Below are positions 27,741 to 35,651 of a stretch of 35,651 bases of DNA, piece by piece (within the stretch, counting starts at the first letter, position 1; the number at the start of each line of letters is the position of its first letter). The stretch is from an uncultured Pelagibacteraceae bacterium (lineage in GTDB: Bacteria; Pseudomonadota; Alphaproteobacteria; Pelagibacterales; Pelagibacteraceae). The DNA is taken from the NCBI GenBank assembly GCA_902571925.1, contig CACGDW010000007.1, positions 1 to 35,651 of the forward strand, given 5' to 3'. A program made the translations under genes and the position numbers. The notes below the pieces were generated by a model. The model made no database searches. It saw only the letters and a program-made list of their open reading frames with translations, and was not told the DNA's origin.

Positions 27741-30738
27741 TTAATTTTTTATTCTCCTTGTCTAGGAAGATAGGATCAGCAATTGTTACATTGATTGATT
27801 TATTTTCCATTGGAATAATCAATTTTTCACCCATCATATTTTTTCCACCTTTCACAACAGCAAGAGCAATAGATTTTTTAAGATTAGGACTGTAATAACT
27901 TGAAGTAACGTGACCTAACATTTCAATAGGAGTTTTATTAATATTTGCAACTATTTGTGCTCCTTCCTCTAATACATCATCAGGGTTTTCTGTTAATAAG
28001 CCAACTAATTGCTTTCTATCTTCTCTAATTGTATCTGATCTGTATAAAGATCTTTTGCCAATATAATCATATTTCTTTTTACTCACTATCCAATCCATTT
28101 GTAAATCTATTGGCGTCATAGTTCCGTCAGTATCTTGACCAACAATTATGAAACCTTTTTCTGCTCTAAGCAAATGCATAGTTTCGGTACCATAAGGTGT
28201 AATATTAAAATCTTTTCCTGCTTCAATACATTTTTCCCATACAGACTTCGCATAATTAGCTTGAATATTAATTTCATAACTAAGCTCACCTGTAAAACTT
28301 ATTCTCATAACTCTACAATTTATTTTACCAATTTTTGCATTTTTAAACGACATATGTGGAAAGTTTTCATCTGAGAAATCCAAATCATCAATAATTGTGG
28401 AAACAATGTTTCTACTATTGGGTCCACAAACACTTATTGTTGCATAATGATCAGTCACAGATGTTAAATATACATCTAGTTCAGGCCATTCGGTTTGTAA
28501 GTAATCTTCTAATTTACTTAAAACATTGGCAGCTCCACCAGTTGTTGTTGTCATAATATAATGATTTTCACCTAATCGAGTTGTTACCCCATCATCATAA
28601 ACCATACCATCTTCATTAAGCATTAAACCGTAACGACATTTACCAATAGCCAGTTTTGACCAAGAATTTGTGTAAACACGATTTAAAAATTCAGATGCGT
28701 CAGTTCCCTGAATGTCAATTTTTCCAAGTGTAGATGCGTCTAAAATTCCGGCACTTTCTCTTGCTGCCTTGCTTTCCCTTTGAACAGCTTGATACATATC
28801 TTCGTTGTCTTTTGGATAATACCAAGCTCTTTTCCACTGACCTACATTTTCAAATTCAGCTTTATTTTCAACATGCCAATCATGTATTGGGGTTTTTCTA
28901 AATATATCAAAATATTCTCCGACATTTCTTCCAACAATAGTTCCAAAAGTAAGAGGGGTGTAGGGTGGTCTAAAAGTTGTGGTTCCGTGTTCTCCCATTT
29001 TAGTCCCAGCAGTTTCAGATATTATTCCCAGCGCATGCATGTTACCAAGTTTACCTTGATCAGTACCCATACCAGTTGTTGTATATCTTTTAACATGCTC
29101 AATGGATCTAAAACCTTCTCTTAGGGCAAGCTTTATGTCTTTTGCAGTTGCATCATTTTGATAATCTACAAAGGACTTAGTTTTTCCTAATACTTTATCT
29201 GATGGTAGAAGCCAAATATTTCTTTTAGAAAAATTTTCAGATGATAAAACTTCAATATTTTCATATTCTGTTTTTTTGATACCTAAAAATTCTTTAAGTG
29301 TATTAGGAACATTAATCAAAATATCTTCTAAAGATAAGTCTCCATTGCAACTACCTATACTAATTTGATCTGAAGGGTGTGTATTAGGAATAAATACCTG
29401 ATCATCTTCCCTAAATTTCAATTTTCCACCAGATTGTGTAAATAAATGAACTGCAGGTGTCCACCCACCTGATATTCCCAAGCAATTACATGGTAAATTG
29501 ATCTTAGACCCAATAACTTTCTGCCCATCTTTAGAAAGTTTCATTATAGATAGTTTGTTAATTCGTTTATAGCCCGATGTATCTACGACAGTAAAACCTT
29601 TATAGATTTTAATATTATTTTTTTCTATTTCGTAAACTAATTTAGAGTCAACTTCTTCTCTATTATCAATTATAGCTTCTATATTTATTCCTTTTTGAAT
29701 CAAGCTAATAGCAGTTTCATAAGCGCTATCATTATTTGTTAGAAGAACATTTTTTTCGCCACAAGAAACACCAAATAAATCAGCATATCTTTTAATCGCA
29801 GATGAAAGTAAAATTCCAGGACGGTCATTATTATTAAATATTAATGGCCTTTCAATAGATCCAGTTGCACATATAACTTTTTTAGCTCTAATTTTTAAAA
29901 GCTTATGTCTTGTTTTGTTTTTTCTTTGTTCAATCGGTAAATGGTCGGTTAAACTTTCTCTTGCTAATAAAAAATTATAGCCATGATATGCAGCTACACT
30001 GGTTCTTACTTTAATATCTAAATTACTTATTTTCTTTATTTCATTGATTTCTTTTTCTAACCAAGACCCAGAATTTTGATTATTAATTTTAAAGTTTTCA
30101 GAATTTTGATAGATAGTTGATCCTCCAAGAATTGGCTTTTCATCAACTAAAAGTGTTTGTAGTCCATTTTTGGCAGCTGTTTTTGCAGCCATTATCCCTG
30201 AAATACCGGATCCAATTACTAAAACATCACAATGAACATATTTATGCTCATAAACATCTGGATCAGGTTCTGTTGGTGATTTTCCTAAACCAGCTGATTT
30301 TCTAATAAAATATTCATATTTTTCCCAAAAACTAGCTGGCCACATAAAAGTTTTATAATAAAAACCGGCAGGTAACAGAGGTGATAAAAAATTATTTATT
30401 CCTCCAATATCAAACTCTACACTAGGCCAACAATTCTGACTTGACGCCTCTAAACCTTCGTAAATTTCAACTTCAGTTGCTCTTACATTTGGTTCAGTTC
30501 TAGATGAGTTTTTATGAAGCTGTATAATAGCATTAGGCTCTTCTGAACCTGCAGTCATAATACCTCTTGGTCTATGGTACTTAAAACTTCTACCTACTAA
30601 ATGAACATCATTTGCTAAAAGGGCAGAAGCTAATGTATCGCCTTTAAACCCATAATAAGTTTTACCATTAAATTTAAATGAAATTCTGTAAGTTTCATCA
30701 ATTATTTTTCCAGTTTTAACTCTTAAACTTTTTGTCAT
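27733..30738 (-). CDS. soxA: Sarcosine oxidase alpha subunit
   Basis: 1001 residues, as expected. The alpha subunit carries NAD+ and the folate-binding domain, and passes the methyl carbon to tetrahydrofolate. Residues about 15-95 are a ferredoxin-like (Fer2_4) domain with GFKGDTLASALLAND and HRPRGIMTAGSEEPNA but no Fe-S cysteines; the dinucleotide-binding motif GSGISG is at 176-181; and a GcvT-like C-terminal half starts near 620 (WKRAWYYP, then LDASTLGKIDIQG and GYGLMLNEDG-like CRYGLMLNEDGMVYDDG) and ends with LGHVTSSYYSPNLKKSIALAVV. It lies three bases after soxD and overlaps soxG. Confidence 0.96.
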   Translation of the reverse strand: MTKSLRVKTGKIIDETYRISFKFNGKTYYGFKGDTLASALLANDVHLVGRSFKYHRPRGIMTAGSEEPNAIIQLHKNSSRTEPNVRATEVEIYEGLEASSQNCWPSVEFDIGGINNFLSPLLPAGFYYKTFMWPASFWEKYEYFIRKSAGLGKSPTEPDPDVYEHKYVHCDVLVIGSGISGIMAAKTAAKNGLQTLLVDEKPILGGSTIYQNSENFKINNQNSGSWLEKEINEIKKISNLDIKVRTSVAAYHGYNFLLARESLTDHLPIEQRKNKTRHKLLKIRAKKVICATGSIERPLIFNNNDRPGILLSSAIKRYADLFGVSCGEKNVLLTNNDSAYETAISLIQKGINIEAIIDNREEVDSKLVYEIEKNNIKIYKGFTVVDTSGYKRINKLSIMKLSKDGQKVIGSKINLPCNCLGISGGWTPAVHLFTQSGGKLKFREDDQVFIPNTHPSDQISIGSCNGDLSLEDILINVPNTLKEFLGIKKTEYENIEVLSSENFSKRNIWLLPSDKVLGKTKSFVDYQNDATAKDIKLALREGFRSIEHVKRYTTTGMGTDQGKLGNMHALGIISETAGTKMGEHGTTTFRPPYTPLTFGTIVGRNVGEYFDIFRKTPIHDWHVENKAEFENVGQWKRAWYYPKDNEDMYQAVQRESKAARESAGILDASTLGKIDIQGTDASEFLNRVYTNSWSKLAIGKCRYGLMLNEDGMVYDDGVTTRLGENHYIMTTTTGGAANVLSKLEDYLQTEWPELDVYLTSVTDHYATISVCGPNSRNIVSTIIDDLDFSDENFPHMSFKNAKIGKINCRVMRISFTGELSYEINIQANYAKSVWEKCIEAGKDFNITPYGTETMHLLRAEKGFIIVGQDTDGTMTPIDLQMDWIVSKKKYDYIGKRSLYRSDTIREDRKQLVGLLTENPDDVLEEGAQIVANINKTPIEMLGHVTSSYYSPNLKKSIALAVVKGGKNMMGEKLIIPMENKSINVTIADPIFLDKENKKLNA

Positions 30739-30741
30739 TAT

Positions 30742-31017
30742 CTATATCGTTGGAGGTTTTTCACCCATTTTATAAACAGCCTTAATTTCATCGTTTGAAG
30801 TATCACGAACTACATTAAACCATTTTCTACACCCATGAGCATGGTTCCATCTTTCGAATTGCACTCCTTTAATATTTTTTCTCATAAATAAATATTCTGC
30901 CCACTCATCGTCACTTAATTCAGTTGGTTGTTTTGGTCTAATTATGTGAGCTTCACCACCGGCTTTAAATTCGCTTTGTTCACGCTCTCCACAAAAAGGG
31001 CAATTAATTAAAAACAT
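30742..31017 (-). CDS. soxD: Sarcosine oxidase delta subunit
   Basis: 91 residues, normal for SoxD. A small zinc protein of the heterotetramer. The four zinc ligands known from the Stenotrophomonas enzyme are all in place: C6 and C9 in INCPFCGER, H59 in RWNHAHGC, and C63. Also visible are EFKAGGEAHIIRP and the conserved DDEWAEYLFMRKNIKG segment. It begins on the last base of soxB (overlap of one base) and ends three bases before soxA, in the soxBDAG order. Confidence 0.95.
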   Translation of the reverse strand: MFLINCPFCGEREQSEFKAGGEAHIIRPKQPTELSDDEWAEYLFMRKNIKGVQFERWNHAHGCRKWFNVVRDTSNDEIKAVYKMGEKPPTI

Positions 31018-32273
31018 TAATGCGCTACAGCTGCTGCACCATGTTCATCAACAAGGTCACCACTTATAAATCTATTTAAATTAAATGCAGCGTTCAGTTT
31101 ATGAGGTTCGTCATTTGCTATTGTATGAGCAAACAAATCTCCCGAACCAGGCGTTGCTTTAAATCCACCAGTTCCCCAACCACAATTAAAATATAAACCT
31201 TTAATGTTTGTTTTACTTACGATTGGGCTTGCATCAGGACAAATATCAACAATTCCACCCCATTGTCTCAGCATTCTCATTCGACTGAATATAGGATACA
31301 ATTCGAGTATTGCATTTAAAGTTCCTTCAACTATTTCATGGCTTCCTTTTTGAGAATATGAAACGTAATCATCTGTACCCGCACCAATAACTAGTTCACC
31401 TTTATCTGATTGACTTACATAAGCATGAACTGCATTAGACATAACAACTGTATCAATTACTGGTTTAACTGGCTCAGACACTAAGGCTTGAAGAGGTTTG
31501 CTTTCTAAAGGTAATTTTAAACCTGCCATATTAGCAATTACGCTTGAGTGGCCAGCAGCTACAACTCCTATTTTTTTTGTTTTTATTAATCCTCTAGTTG
31601 TTTCAATCCCTTCAACAGCACCATTATTTCTTTTAATTCCTTTTACTTCACAATTTTGAATTATATCAACTCCCATTTCATCAGCTCCTCTAGCATATCC
31701 CCATGCAACTGCATCGTGTCTTGCAGTTCCAGCTCTTCTTTGAAGTGTACCTCCTAAAACTGGATAACGAATATCAGGGGATGTATTTATTATTGGACAA
31801 AATTCTTTTACTTGTTGGGTATTTAGATAGACAGCATCTATTCCATTTAATCTATTAGCATGAGTTCTTCTTTTTAAGTCTCTAACATCTTGAAGATTGT
31901 GAGCTAAATTCATAACACCTCTTTGGCTAAACATAACATTATAGTTAAGCTCTTGAGATAAATTCTCCCAAATTTTTAATGCATGATCATAAAGTCCAGC
32001 ACTAGCATCCCACAAATAATTAGATCTTATTATAGTAGTATTTCTTCCTGTATTACCACCACCAATCCAACCCTTTTCAACAACAGCAATATTTTTTAAA
32101 TCATGTTTTTTGGCTAAGTAATAAGCAGTAGCTAAACCATGTCCACCTCCACCAATAATAATTACGTCATATTCTTTTTTTGGTTGAGGATCTTTCCAAG
32201 CTTTTTGCCAATTTTCATGATAGCTAAAAGCATTCTTTATTAATGAGAATATTGAATATTTATTTTTCATCAT
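31017..32273 (-). CDS. soxB: Sarcosine oxidase beta subunit
   Basis: 418 residues from the ATG at 32273 (a second ATG follows at once, 32270). The longer frame starting at 32282 would need a TTG and is less likely. The beta subunit oxidises sarcosine, holding FAD and covalent FMN. The FAD-binding motif is [20 protein letters not shown] (about 35-54); FMN attaches to the histidine in the family motif [17 protein letters not shown], which is H186 here. [22 protein letters not shown] and the [11 protein letters not shown] end are also typical. First gene of soxBDAG; diverges from tRNA-Ser across 65 bases. Confidence 0.96.
   Translation of the reverse strand: MMKNKYSIFSLIKNAFSYHENWQKAWKDPQPKKEYDVIIIGGGGHGLATAYYLAKKHDLKNIAVVEKGWIGGGNTGRNTTIIRSNYLWDASAGLYDHALKIWENLSQELNYNVMFSQRGVMNLAHNLQDVRDLKRRTHANRLNGIDAVYLNTQQVKEFCPIINTSPDIRYPVLGGTLQRRAGTARHDAVAWGYARGADEMGVDIIQNCEVKGIKRNNGAVEGIETTRGLIKTKKIGVVAAGHSSVIANMAGLKLPLESKPLQALVSEPVKPVIDTVVMSNAVHAYVSQSDKGELVIGAGTDDYVSYSQKGSHEIVEGTLNAILELYPIFSRMRMLRQWGGIVDICPDASPIVSKTNIKGLYFNCGWGTGGFKATPGSGDLFAHTIANDEPHKLNAAFNLNRFISGDLVDEHGAAAVAH
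32249..32260 (+). repeat. 12-bp direct repeat copy inside the soxB 5' end
   Basis: ATATTGAATATT at 32249-32260 recurs exactly at 32297-32308, in the intergenic palindrome, 48 bases away start to start. This copy lies within the first codons of soxB. It may be a second half-site for a soxB regulator or simply AT-rich coincidence. Confidence 0.4.
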
Positions 32274-32296
32274 ATAATTCAATAATTACTTTATAA

Positions 32297-32308
32297 ATAT
32301 TGAATATT
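32297..32308 (+). repeat. 12-bp direct repeat copy overlapping the soxB palindrome
   Basis: Second exact copy of ATATTGAATATT, paired with 32249-32260. It covers most of the palindrome at 32298-32313. Confidence 0.4.
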
Positions 32309-32313
32309 CAATA
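32298..32313. promoter_or_regulatory. 16-bp perfect palindrome between soxB and tRNA-Ser (possible operator)
   Basis: TATTGAATATTCAATA reads the same on both strands. It lies 25-40 bases upstream of the soxB ATG and just before the divergent tRNA gene. It overlaps plausible promoter elements on the minus strand (TTGATA at 32329-32324 with TATTCA at 32306-32301, or TTGTAT at 32316-32311 with TATAAA at 32295-32290). A dimeric regulator site is a reasonable guess, but AT-rich DNA makes chance palindromes common. Confidence 0.4.
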
Positions 32314-32338
32314 CAATCGGTTATATCAATGTCGCAGT

Positions 32339-32430
32339 GGAAGAGTGGGTGAGAGGCTGAAACCAGTCGTTTGCTAAATGACCGTGCGAGGAAACTTGTA
32401 CCGAGGGTTCGAATCCCTCCTCTTCCGCCA
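32339..32430 (+). tRNA. tRNA-Ser (anticodon GCU)
   Basis: A 92-base class II tRNA. The acceptor stem pairs GGAAGAG (32339-32345) with CTCTTCC (32420-32426), followed by discriminator G and an encoded CCA. The D-stem GGT/ACC, the anticodon stem GTCGT/ATGAC around loop TTGCTAA with anticodon GCT, a long variable arm and a T-arm GAGGG-TTCGAAT-CCCTC complete the fold. The long variable arm and anticodon identify serine, reading AGC and AGU codons. The gene ends five bases before the stop of the converging transglycosylase gene. Confidence 0.96.
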
Positions 32431-32434
32431 CATT

Positions 32435-34642
32435 TTAAAATAGAGGATTATTTTTAAAAAAATCTTTCATAGGAATAGGCTTTTGTTCTAATATATATCT
32501 ATAAACATTATAATTTTCCAAGACTCTTTGTACATAATTTCTAGTCTCCCTAAACTTTATCAATTCAATCCAATCAATATAATTGGTTTGTCCTTTTTGA
32601 GGATCTTTATTTATTTTTTTCCAATATCTTACTCTTTTTGGTCCAGCATTATAAGCAGCGACTGCAAATGGATAGGCACCATCGTATTCTAAAATTAGAC
32701 CGGCAATATAATGAGAACCTAAATTGATGTTGTATTCAGGGTCAGTTGTCAGTCTAGATCTTGAATAAGGTAGTTTTGCTTGTTTAGCTACTAGTTTCGC
32801 TGTGTAAGGCATTAATTGCATTAAACCTTTTGCACCGGCATGACTATTAGCACTTAAATCAAACTCACTTTCTTGTCTAATTATAGACAATATAAATGCA
32901 CTCTCAGGAATTTTTCTTCCATTAATATATTTTGGTGTACTGATGATTGGGTAATTATATTTATTATGGAATCTTTTTTCATAAGATGCAATTTTAGAAA
33001 CTTGAATTGCAAAATCGAAACGATTAATATTGGTCGCAAGTTCGGCAGCTAAAACCTCACTTCCACTTTCAATGTTATCATTAGCAAGATGTCTAAGAAT
33101 ATGTTTTGTATATTTATCTTCATCAAGTTCATTTAAAAGAAAAACTATTTTTACAATTTCTTTTTTAAAAAAAGATTCACGATATTCTTTTTTAACTTCT
33201 ATATCTTTTGAAAGTTCAAAATTACCATTTGGATCCAATTCCATAAAAGCTAACTGACCATAATATGTTGTTAAATATTTTGAGGCTTCAACAAACCATT
33301 TATTTGATAACACTTCATTTCCTAATTTTTTATAAGTTCTTCCAAGCCAATAGGCGCCTCTTGCAACACTTATTGGATATCCGACATTATCGTAGAAATT
33401 TTCAAAGTGATCCTTAGCTAATAAAGGATCGTTTAAAAAACTCAGTGCGATCCATCCACTCATCCACTCAGCGGCAGCAAATTCAGGACCTTCAACCATC
33501 GCATGATTGCTACTTATTTTGTAAGCTAATTCATATTTCTTTTTATATATTAAAGATCTTGATATAATTTCCCGTTCTACCCACCATTTATCAGGTCTGA
33601 CTAAGTAATCTTTTGAATTCTTTATTGATAATAAAATTTCAACTGAGCTATCAACTCTTCCTCTTTTCCTTCTCCATTTCAACCTATCATAATTTAATCC
33701 TGCATCATTTTTAAATTTTGTAGGAACTTTAGATATTGCATTATCGACACCATATGATTTACTCATTAGTAATTGTCTTGCATTGTATAAAAGCTCATAT
33801 TCTTTAGGCAAATATCTCAACATTCGTTTTAAGTCCCAGTATTTATTATTCCACGCAAGATAATCAGCTCTTTTTATATAATCTTCTGCATTTAGATATT
33901 TTTTAAATTTTTTTCTGTATGATCTTAATTCAGATTTAGTTAGCTCAGCTGTAATCCATCCATCTTTTAAAAGATTGATACCTTTAACGTTGTTACCAGT
34001 TAAAATATAACTCTCTCCAAGGATCATTTTACCAAAACCGCTTAATGGTTCAGAAGCCTCATACCAAGATATTATTTTTTTTGGAGAAATATTATCAGTT
34101 GAGAGTTTATGTTCACTTAAATATTTAACTCGATTAATTCTTGGGTAATCTTCATTTTTATCTATGAAAGTTTTATATTCATAGTAAGAAGCTTGATTGC
34201 CTTTAGTAAGAAGGTGTCGCCATTGAATAAAATCATATATCGATTTATCTCTAGCTTTGTTAGATGTTTTTAATGCTGCAGGCCATTTACCTTTCTTCAT
34301 CTCAGAAATAGCTTTATCTGCTAAATTAAAATCTTTTTTACTATAATATTTTGATATTTTAACGTTTTTAGGTTTTTCAGATCCTGCTATTAAGGGTTTT
34401 TTCTTAGGTAAAATAAAACCAATTTTTTTCTTCTTTTTAATAATAACTTTTTCTTCAGCTTCTTCTTTTTGGGTTTTTAAAATTGGTTTTGGTATCGGTT
34501 TAAGTACATCAATTAATAATTTTTTTTGAGTTTCCTCTTTTGTTTGTGGTGGTTTTTTTAAGGGTATTATATCGGTTAAAGCAATATTAAGCTGTCCAAT
34601 AAAAGTAAACAAAAGTATAAAAAATAAGATTTTTTTGTACAT
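32435..34642 (-). CDS. slt: Soluble lytic murein transglycosylase (Slt-like)
   Basis: 735 residues. It cleaves peptidoglycan between MurNAc and GlcNAc, leaving 1,6-anhydro ends, in the periplasm. A signal peptide (KKILFFILLFTFIGQLNIALT) is followed by a Pro/Lys-rich stretch to about residue 90, then a long helical superhelix (about 100-560) with TPR-like repeats such as GAYWLGRTYKKLGNE. The SLT domain near the C-terminus has ESAFILSIIRQESEFDLSA with the catalytic glutamate at E591, then GAKGLMQLMPYTAK and the AVAAYNAGPKRVRYWKK and FRETRNYVQRVLENYNVYR segments, all diagnostic. It diverges from dapA across 42 bases. Confidence 0.94.
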   Translation of the reverse strand: MYKKILFFILLFTFIGQLNIALTDIIPLKKPPQTKEETQKKLLIDVLKPIPKPILKTQKEEAEEKVIIKKKKKIGFILPKKKPLIAGSEKPKNVKISKYYSKKDFNLADKAISEMKKGKWPAALKTSNKARDKSIYDFIQWRHLLTKGNQASYYEYKTFIDKNEDYPRINRVKYLSEHKLSTDNISPKKIISWYEASEPLSGFGKMILGESYILTGNNVKGINLLKDGWITAELTKSELRSYRKKFKKYLNAEDYIKRADYLAWNNKYWDLKRMLRYLPKEYELLYNARQLLMSKSYGVDNAISKVPTKFKNDAGLNYDRLKWRRKRGRVDSSVEILLSIKNSKDYLVRPDKWWVEREIISRSLIYKKKYELAYKISSNHAMVEGPEFAAAEWMSGWIALSFLNDPLLAKDHFENFYDNVGYPISVARGAYWLGRTYKKLGNEVLSNKWFVEASKYLTTYYGQLAFMELDPNGNFELSKDIEVKKEYRESFFKKEIVKIVFLLNELDEDKYTKHILRHLANDNIESGSEVLAAELATNINRFDFAIQVSKIASYEKRFHNKYNYPIISTPKYINGRKIPESAFILSIIRQESEFDLSANSHAGAKGLMQLMPYTAKLVAKQAKLPYSRSRLTTDPEYNINLGSHYIAGLILEYDGAYPFAVAAYNAGPKRVRYWKKINKDPQKGQTNYIDWIELIKFRETRNYVQRVLENYNVYRYILEQKPIPMKDFFKNNPLF

Positions 34643-34684
34643 AATCTTTAGTATATGAATCTACAATCTATGTTATAAGTATTT

Positions 34685-35566
34685 ATGTTTAAAGGTTCAA
34701 ATGTTGCTTTAGTCACTCCGTTTAAAAATGATAAACTTGATGATGATACTTATATCAAGTTAATTCATTTTCACATTAAAAATGGGACAAATGGCTTAGT
34801 ACCTGCTGGAACCACAGGGGAATCACCAACATTAAACCACGATGAACATGAAAGAGTTATAGCTTTGTGTGTTAAAGAAAGTAATGGAAAATTACCTGTG
34901 TTTGCTGGAACAGGATCCAATTCTACAGAGGAAGCAATATCTTTAACAAGTCATGCTGAAAAAATAGGTGCTAATGCTGCTCTTATTGTCACTCCATATT
35001 ATAACAAACCAACTCAAGAAGGTCTTTATCAGCACTATAAAGCAATTAATGATAAATGCGGTATTCCAATTATTATTTATAATATACCGGGCAGATCTGT
35101 AATAGATATGTCAATTGATACTATGGCAAAACTTTATGAACTTAAAAACATAGTTGGTGTAAAAGACGCTACAGGAGACTTAGATAGAGTAGATCAAACT
35201 TTAAAAAAAATGGGTAAAGATTTTATTCAATTAACCGGAAACGATGATAACGCTCTTGAGTTTAATAGAAGAGGAGGAGTTGGAGCAATTAGCGTTACAG
35301 CAAATATAGCTCCAAAACTTTGTTCAGAATTTCAAAAATTTTCAATTTTGAGTGACGATAAATCAAAATCAGAAGCAAAAAAAATAAACGATATTTTAAA
35401 ACCAGTGCATCATTCAATGTTTATTGAAAGTAATCCAAGTCCAGTTAAGTATGCTGCAAAATTATTAAATCTTTGTGACGACGAAGTCAGACTTCCTTTA
35501 GTAAAAGTTACCGAACCTACAAAAAAAATAATCCATCAAGCTCTTGCGTCAGCAAAGTTGATTTAA
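34685..35566 (+). CDS. dapA: 4-hydroxy-tetrahydrodipicolinate synthase
   Basis: 293 residues, normal for DapA. It condenses pyruvate and aspartate semialdehyde, the first step of the lysine/diaminopimelate branch, so it also serves cell-wall synthesis. The Schiff-base lysine is K160 in [21 protein letters not shown] (T43, T44), Y106 in [11 protein letters not shown] and Y132 in IIYNIPGRS complete the active site. No clear ribosome binding site precedes the ATG at 34685, and TATAAG lies five bases before it, so a leaderless transcript is possible. The stop overlaps smpB by one base. Confidence 0.97.
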   Translation: MFKGSNVALVTPFKNDKLDDDTYIKLIHFHIKNGTNGLVPAGTTGESPTLNHDEHERVIALCVKESNGKLPVFAGTGSNSTEEAISLTSHAEKIGANAALIVTPYYNKPTQEGLYQHYKAINDKCGIPIIIYNIPGRSVIDMSIDTMAKLYELKNIVGVKDATGDLDRVDQTLKKMGKDFIQLTGNDDNALEFNRRGGVGAISVTANIAPKLCSEFQKFSILSDDKSKSEAKKINDILKPVHHSMFIESNPSPVKYAAKLLNLCDDEVRLPLVKVTEPTKKIIHQALASAKLI

Positions 35567-35651
35567 TGTATAAAAAAACCAATAATGGTTTAAAGATAAT
35601 TTGTTTAAATCGTAAGGCTAGTTTTAATTATTTTTTTGAAGATCTTATAGA
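35566..35651 (+). CDS. smpB: SsrA-binding protein SmpB, N-terminal part (partial)
   Basis: An ATG overlapping the dapA stop (TAATG) opens a frame that runs off the window end after 28 complete codons. It reads [18 protein letters not shown] and then [10 protein letters not shown], which fits the N-terminus of SmpB (NRKARHDYFIExxxEAG). SmpB binds tmRNA to rescue stalled ribosomes. dapA-smpB adjacency is common in Alphaproteobacteria. The symbol rests on this short stretch. Confidence 0.85.
   Translation, partial: MYKKTNNGLKIICLNRKASFNYFFEDLI

Noticed and set aside
25603..32273. Reading sox genes as a sulfur-oxidation (Sox) cluster
   Set aside because: The proteins are sarcosine oxidase subunits (FAD/FMN beta, zinc delta, GcvT-like alpha and gamma), unrelated to the thiosulfate-oxidising SoxXYZABCD proteins that share the name.

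Overview
The window reads as a piece of a streamlined, AT-rich alphaproteobacterial chromosome. The best guess is the SAR11 clade (Candidatus Pelagibacter or a close relative). The evidence is very low G+C (about 30% by eye), Lys/Asn/Ile-rich proteins, genes packed end to end with overlaps of 1-8 bp, and core genes that look alphaproteobacterial (long form of topA, a PyrB-linked dihydroorotase-like gene, heterotetrameric sarcosine oxidase). The clade call is inference from style and gene content, not from a database match. No gap between genes exceeds about 70 bases, so there are no unexplained long non-coding stretches. I found no insertion sequence, prophage, CRISPR array, rRNA or integron.

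Layout. (1) 1-6582, + strand: the end of the spc and the alpha ribosomal operons (rpsN end, rpsH, rplF, rplR, rpsE, rplO, secY, adk, then rpsM, rpsK, rpoA, rplQ). rpmD (L30) is absent from its usual place between rpsE and rplO. A good sigma-70-like promoter sits in the adk-rpsM gap. (2) 6605-10370: a RluC-type pseudouridine synthase, then lipB (-), mgtE (+) and panC (-). (3) 10405-12515, +: galU and ugd, a coupled pair making UDP-glucose and then UDP-glucuronate. (4) 18906-12520, -: ruvX, pyrB, pyrC-like, plsY, topA, ridA. The pyrC-like protein lacks the two metal-binding histidines of dihydroorotase. (5) 18957-25606, +: gatC-gatA-gatB (Glu/Asp-tRNA amidotransferase), an O-methyltransferase, trhO, a MATE transporter and a secreted nuclease. 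(6) 32273-25603, -: soxB-soxD-soxA-soxG (sarcosine oxidase), followed by a periplasmic binding protein and a permease with a lipoprotein-like N-terminus. (7) 32339-32430, +: tRNA-Ser(GCU). (8) 34642-32435, -: a soluble lytic transglycosylase. (9) 34685-end, +: dapA and the start of smpB.

How it works together. Most of the window is housekeeping: translation, transcription, nucleotide, cofactor, envelope and lysine synthesis. The metabolically distinctive part is the sarcosine oxidase operon. It turns sarcosine plus tetrahydrofolate into glycine, methylene-tetrahydrofolate and peroxide, which fits the known reliance of SAR11 on glycine and on oxidation of methylated compounds. The transporter genes attached to it, and a 16-bp perfect palindrome in front of it, are the most interesting leads. 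I did not find a convincing wholly new system; the rest is ordinary core genome.
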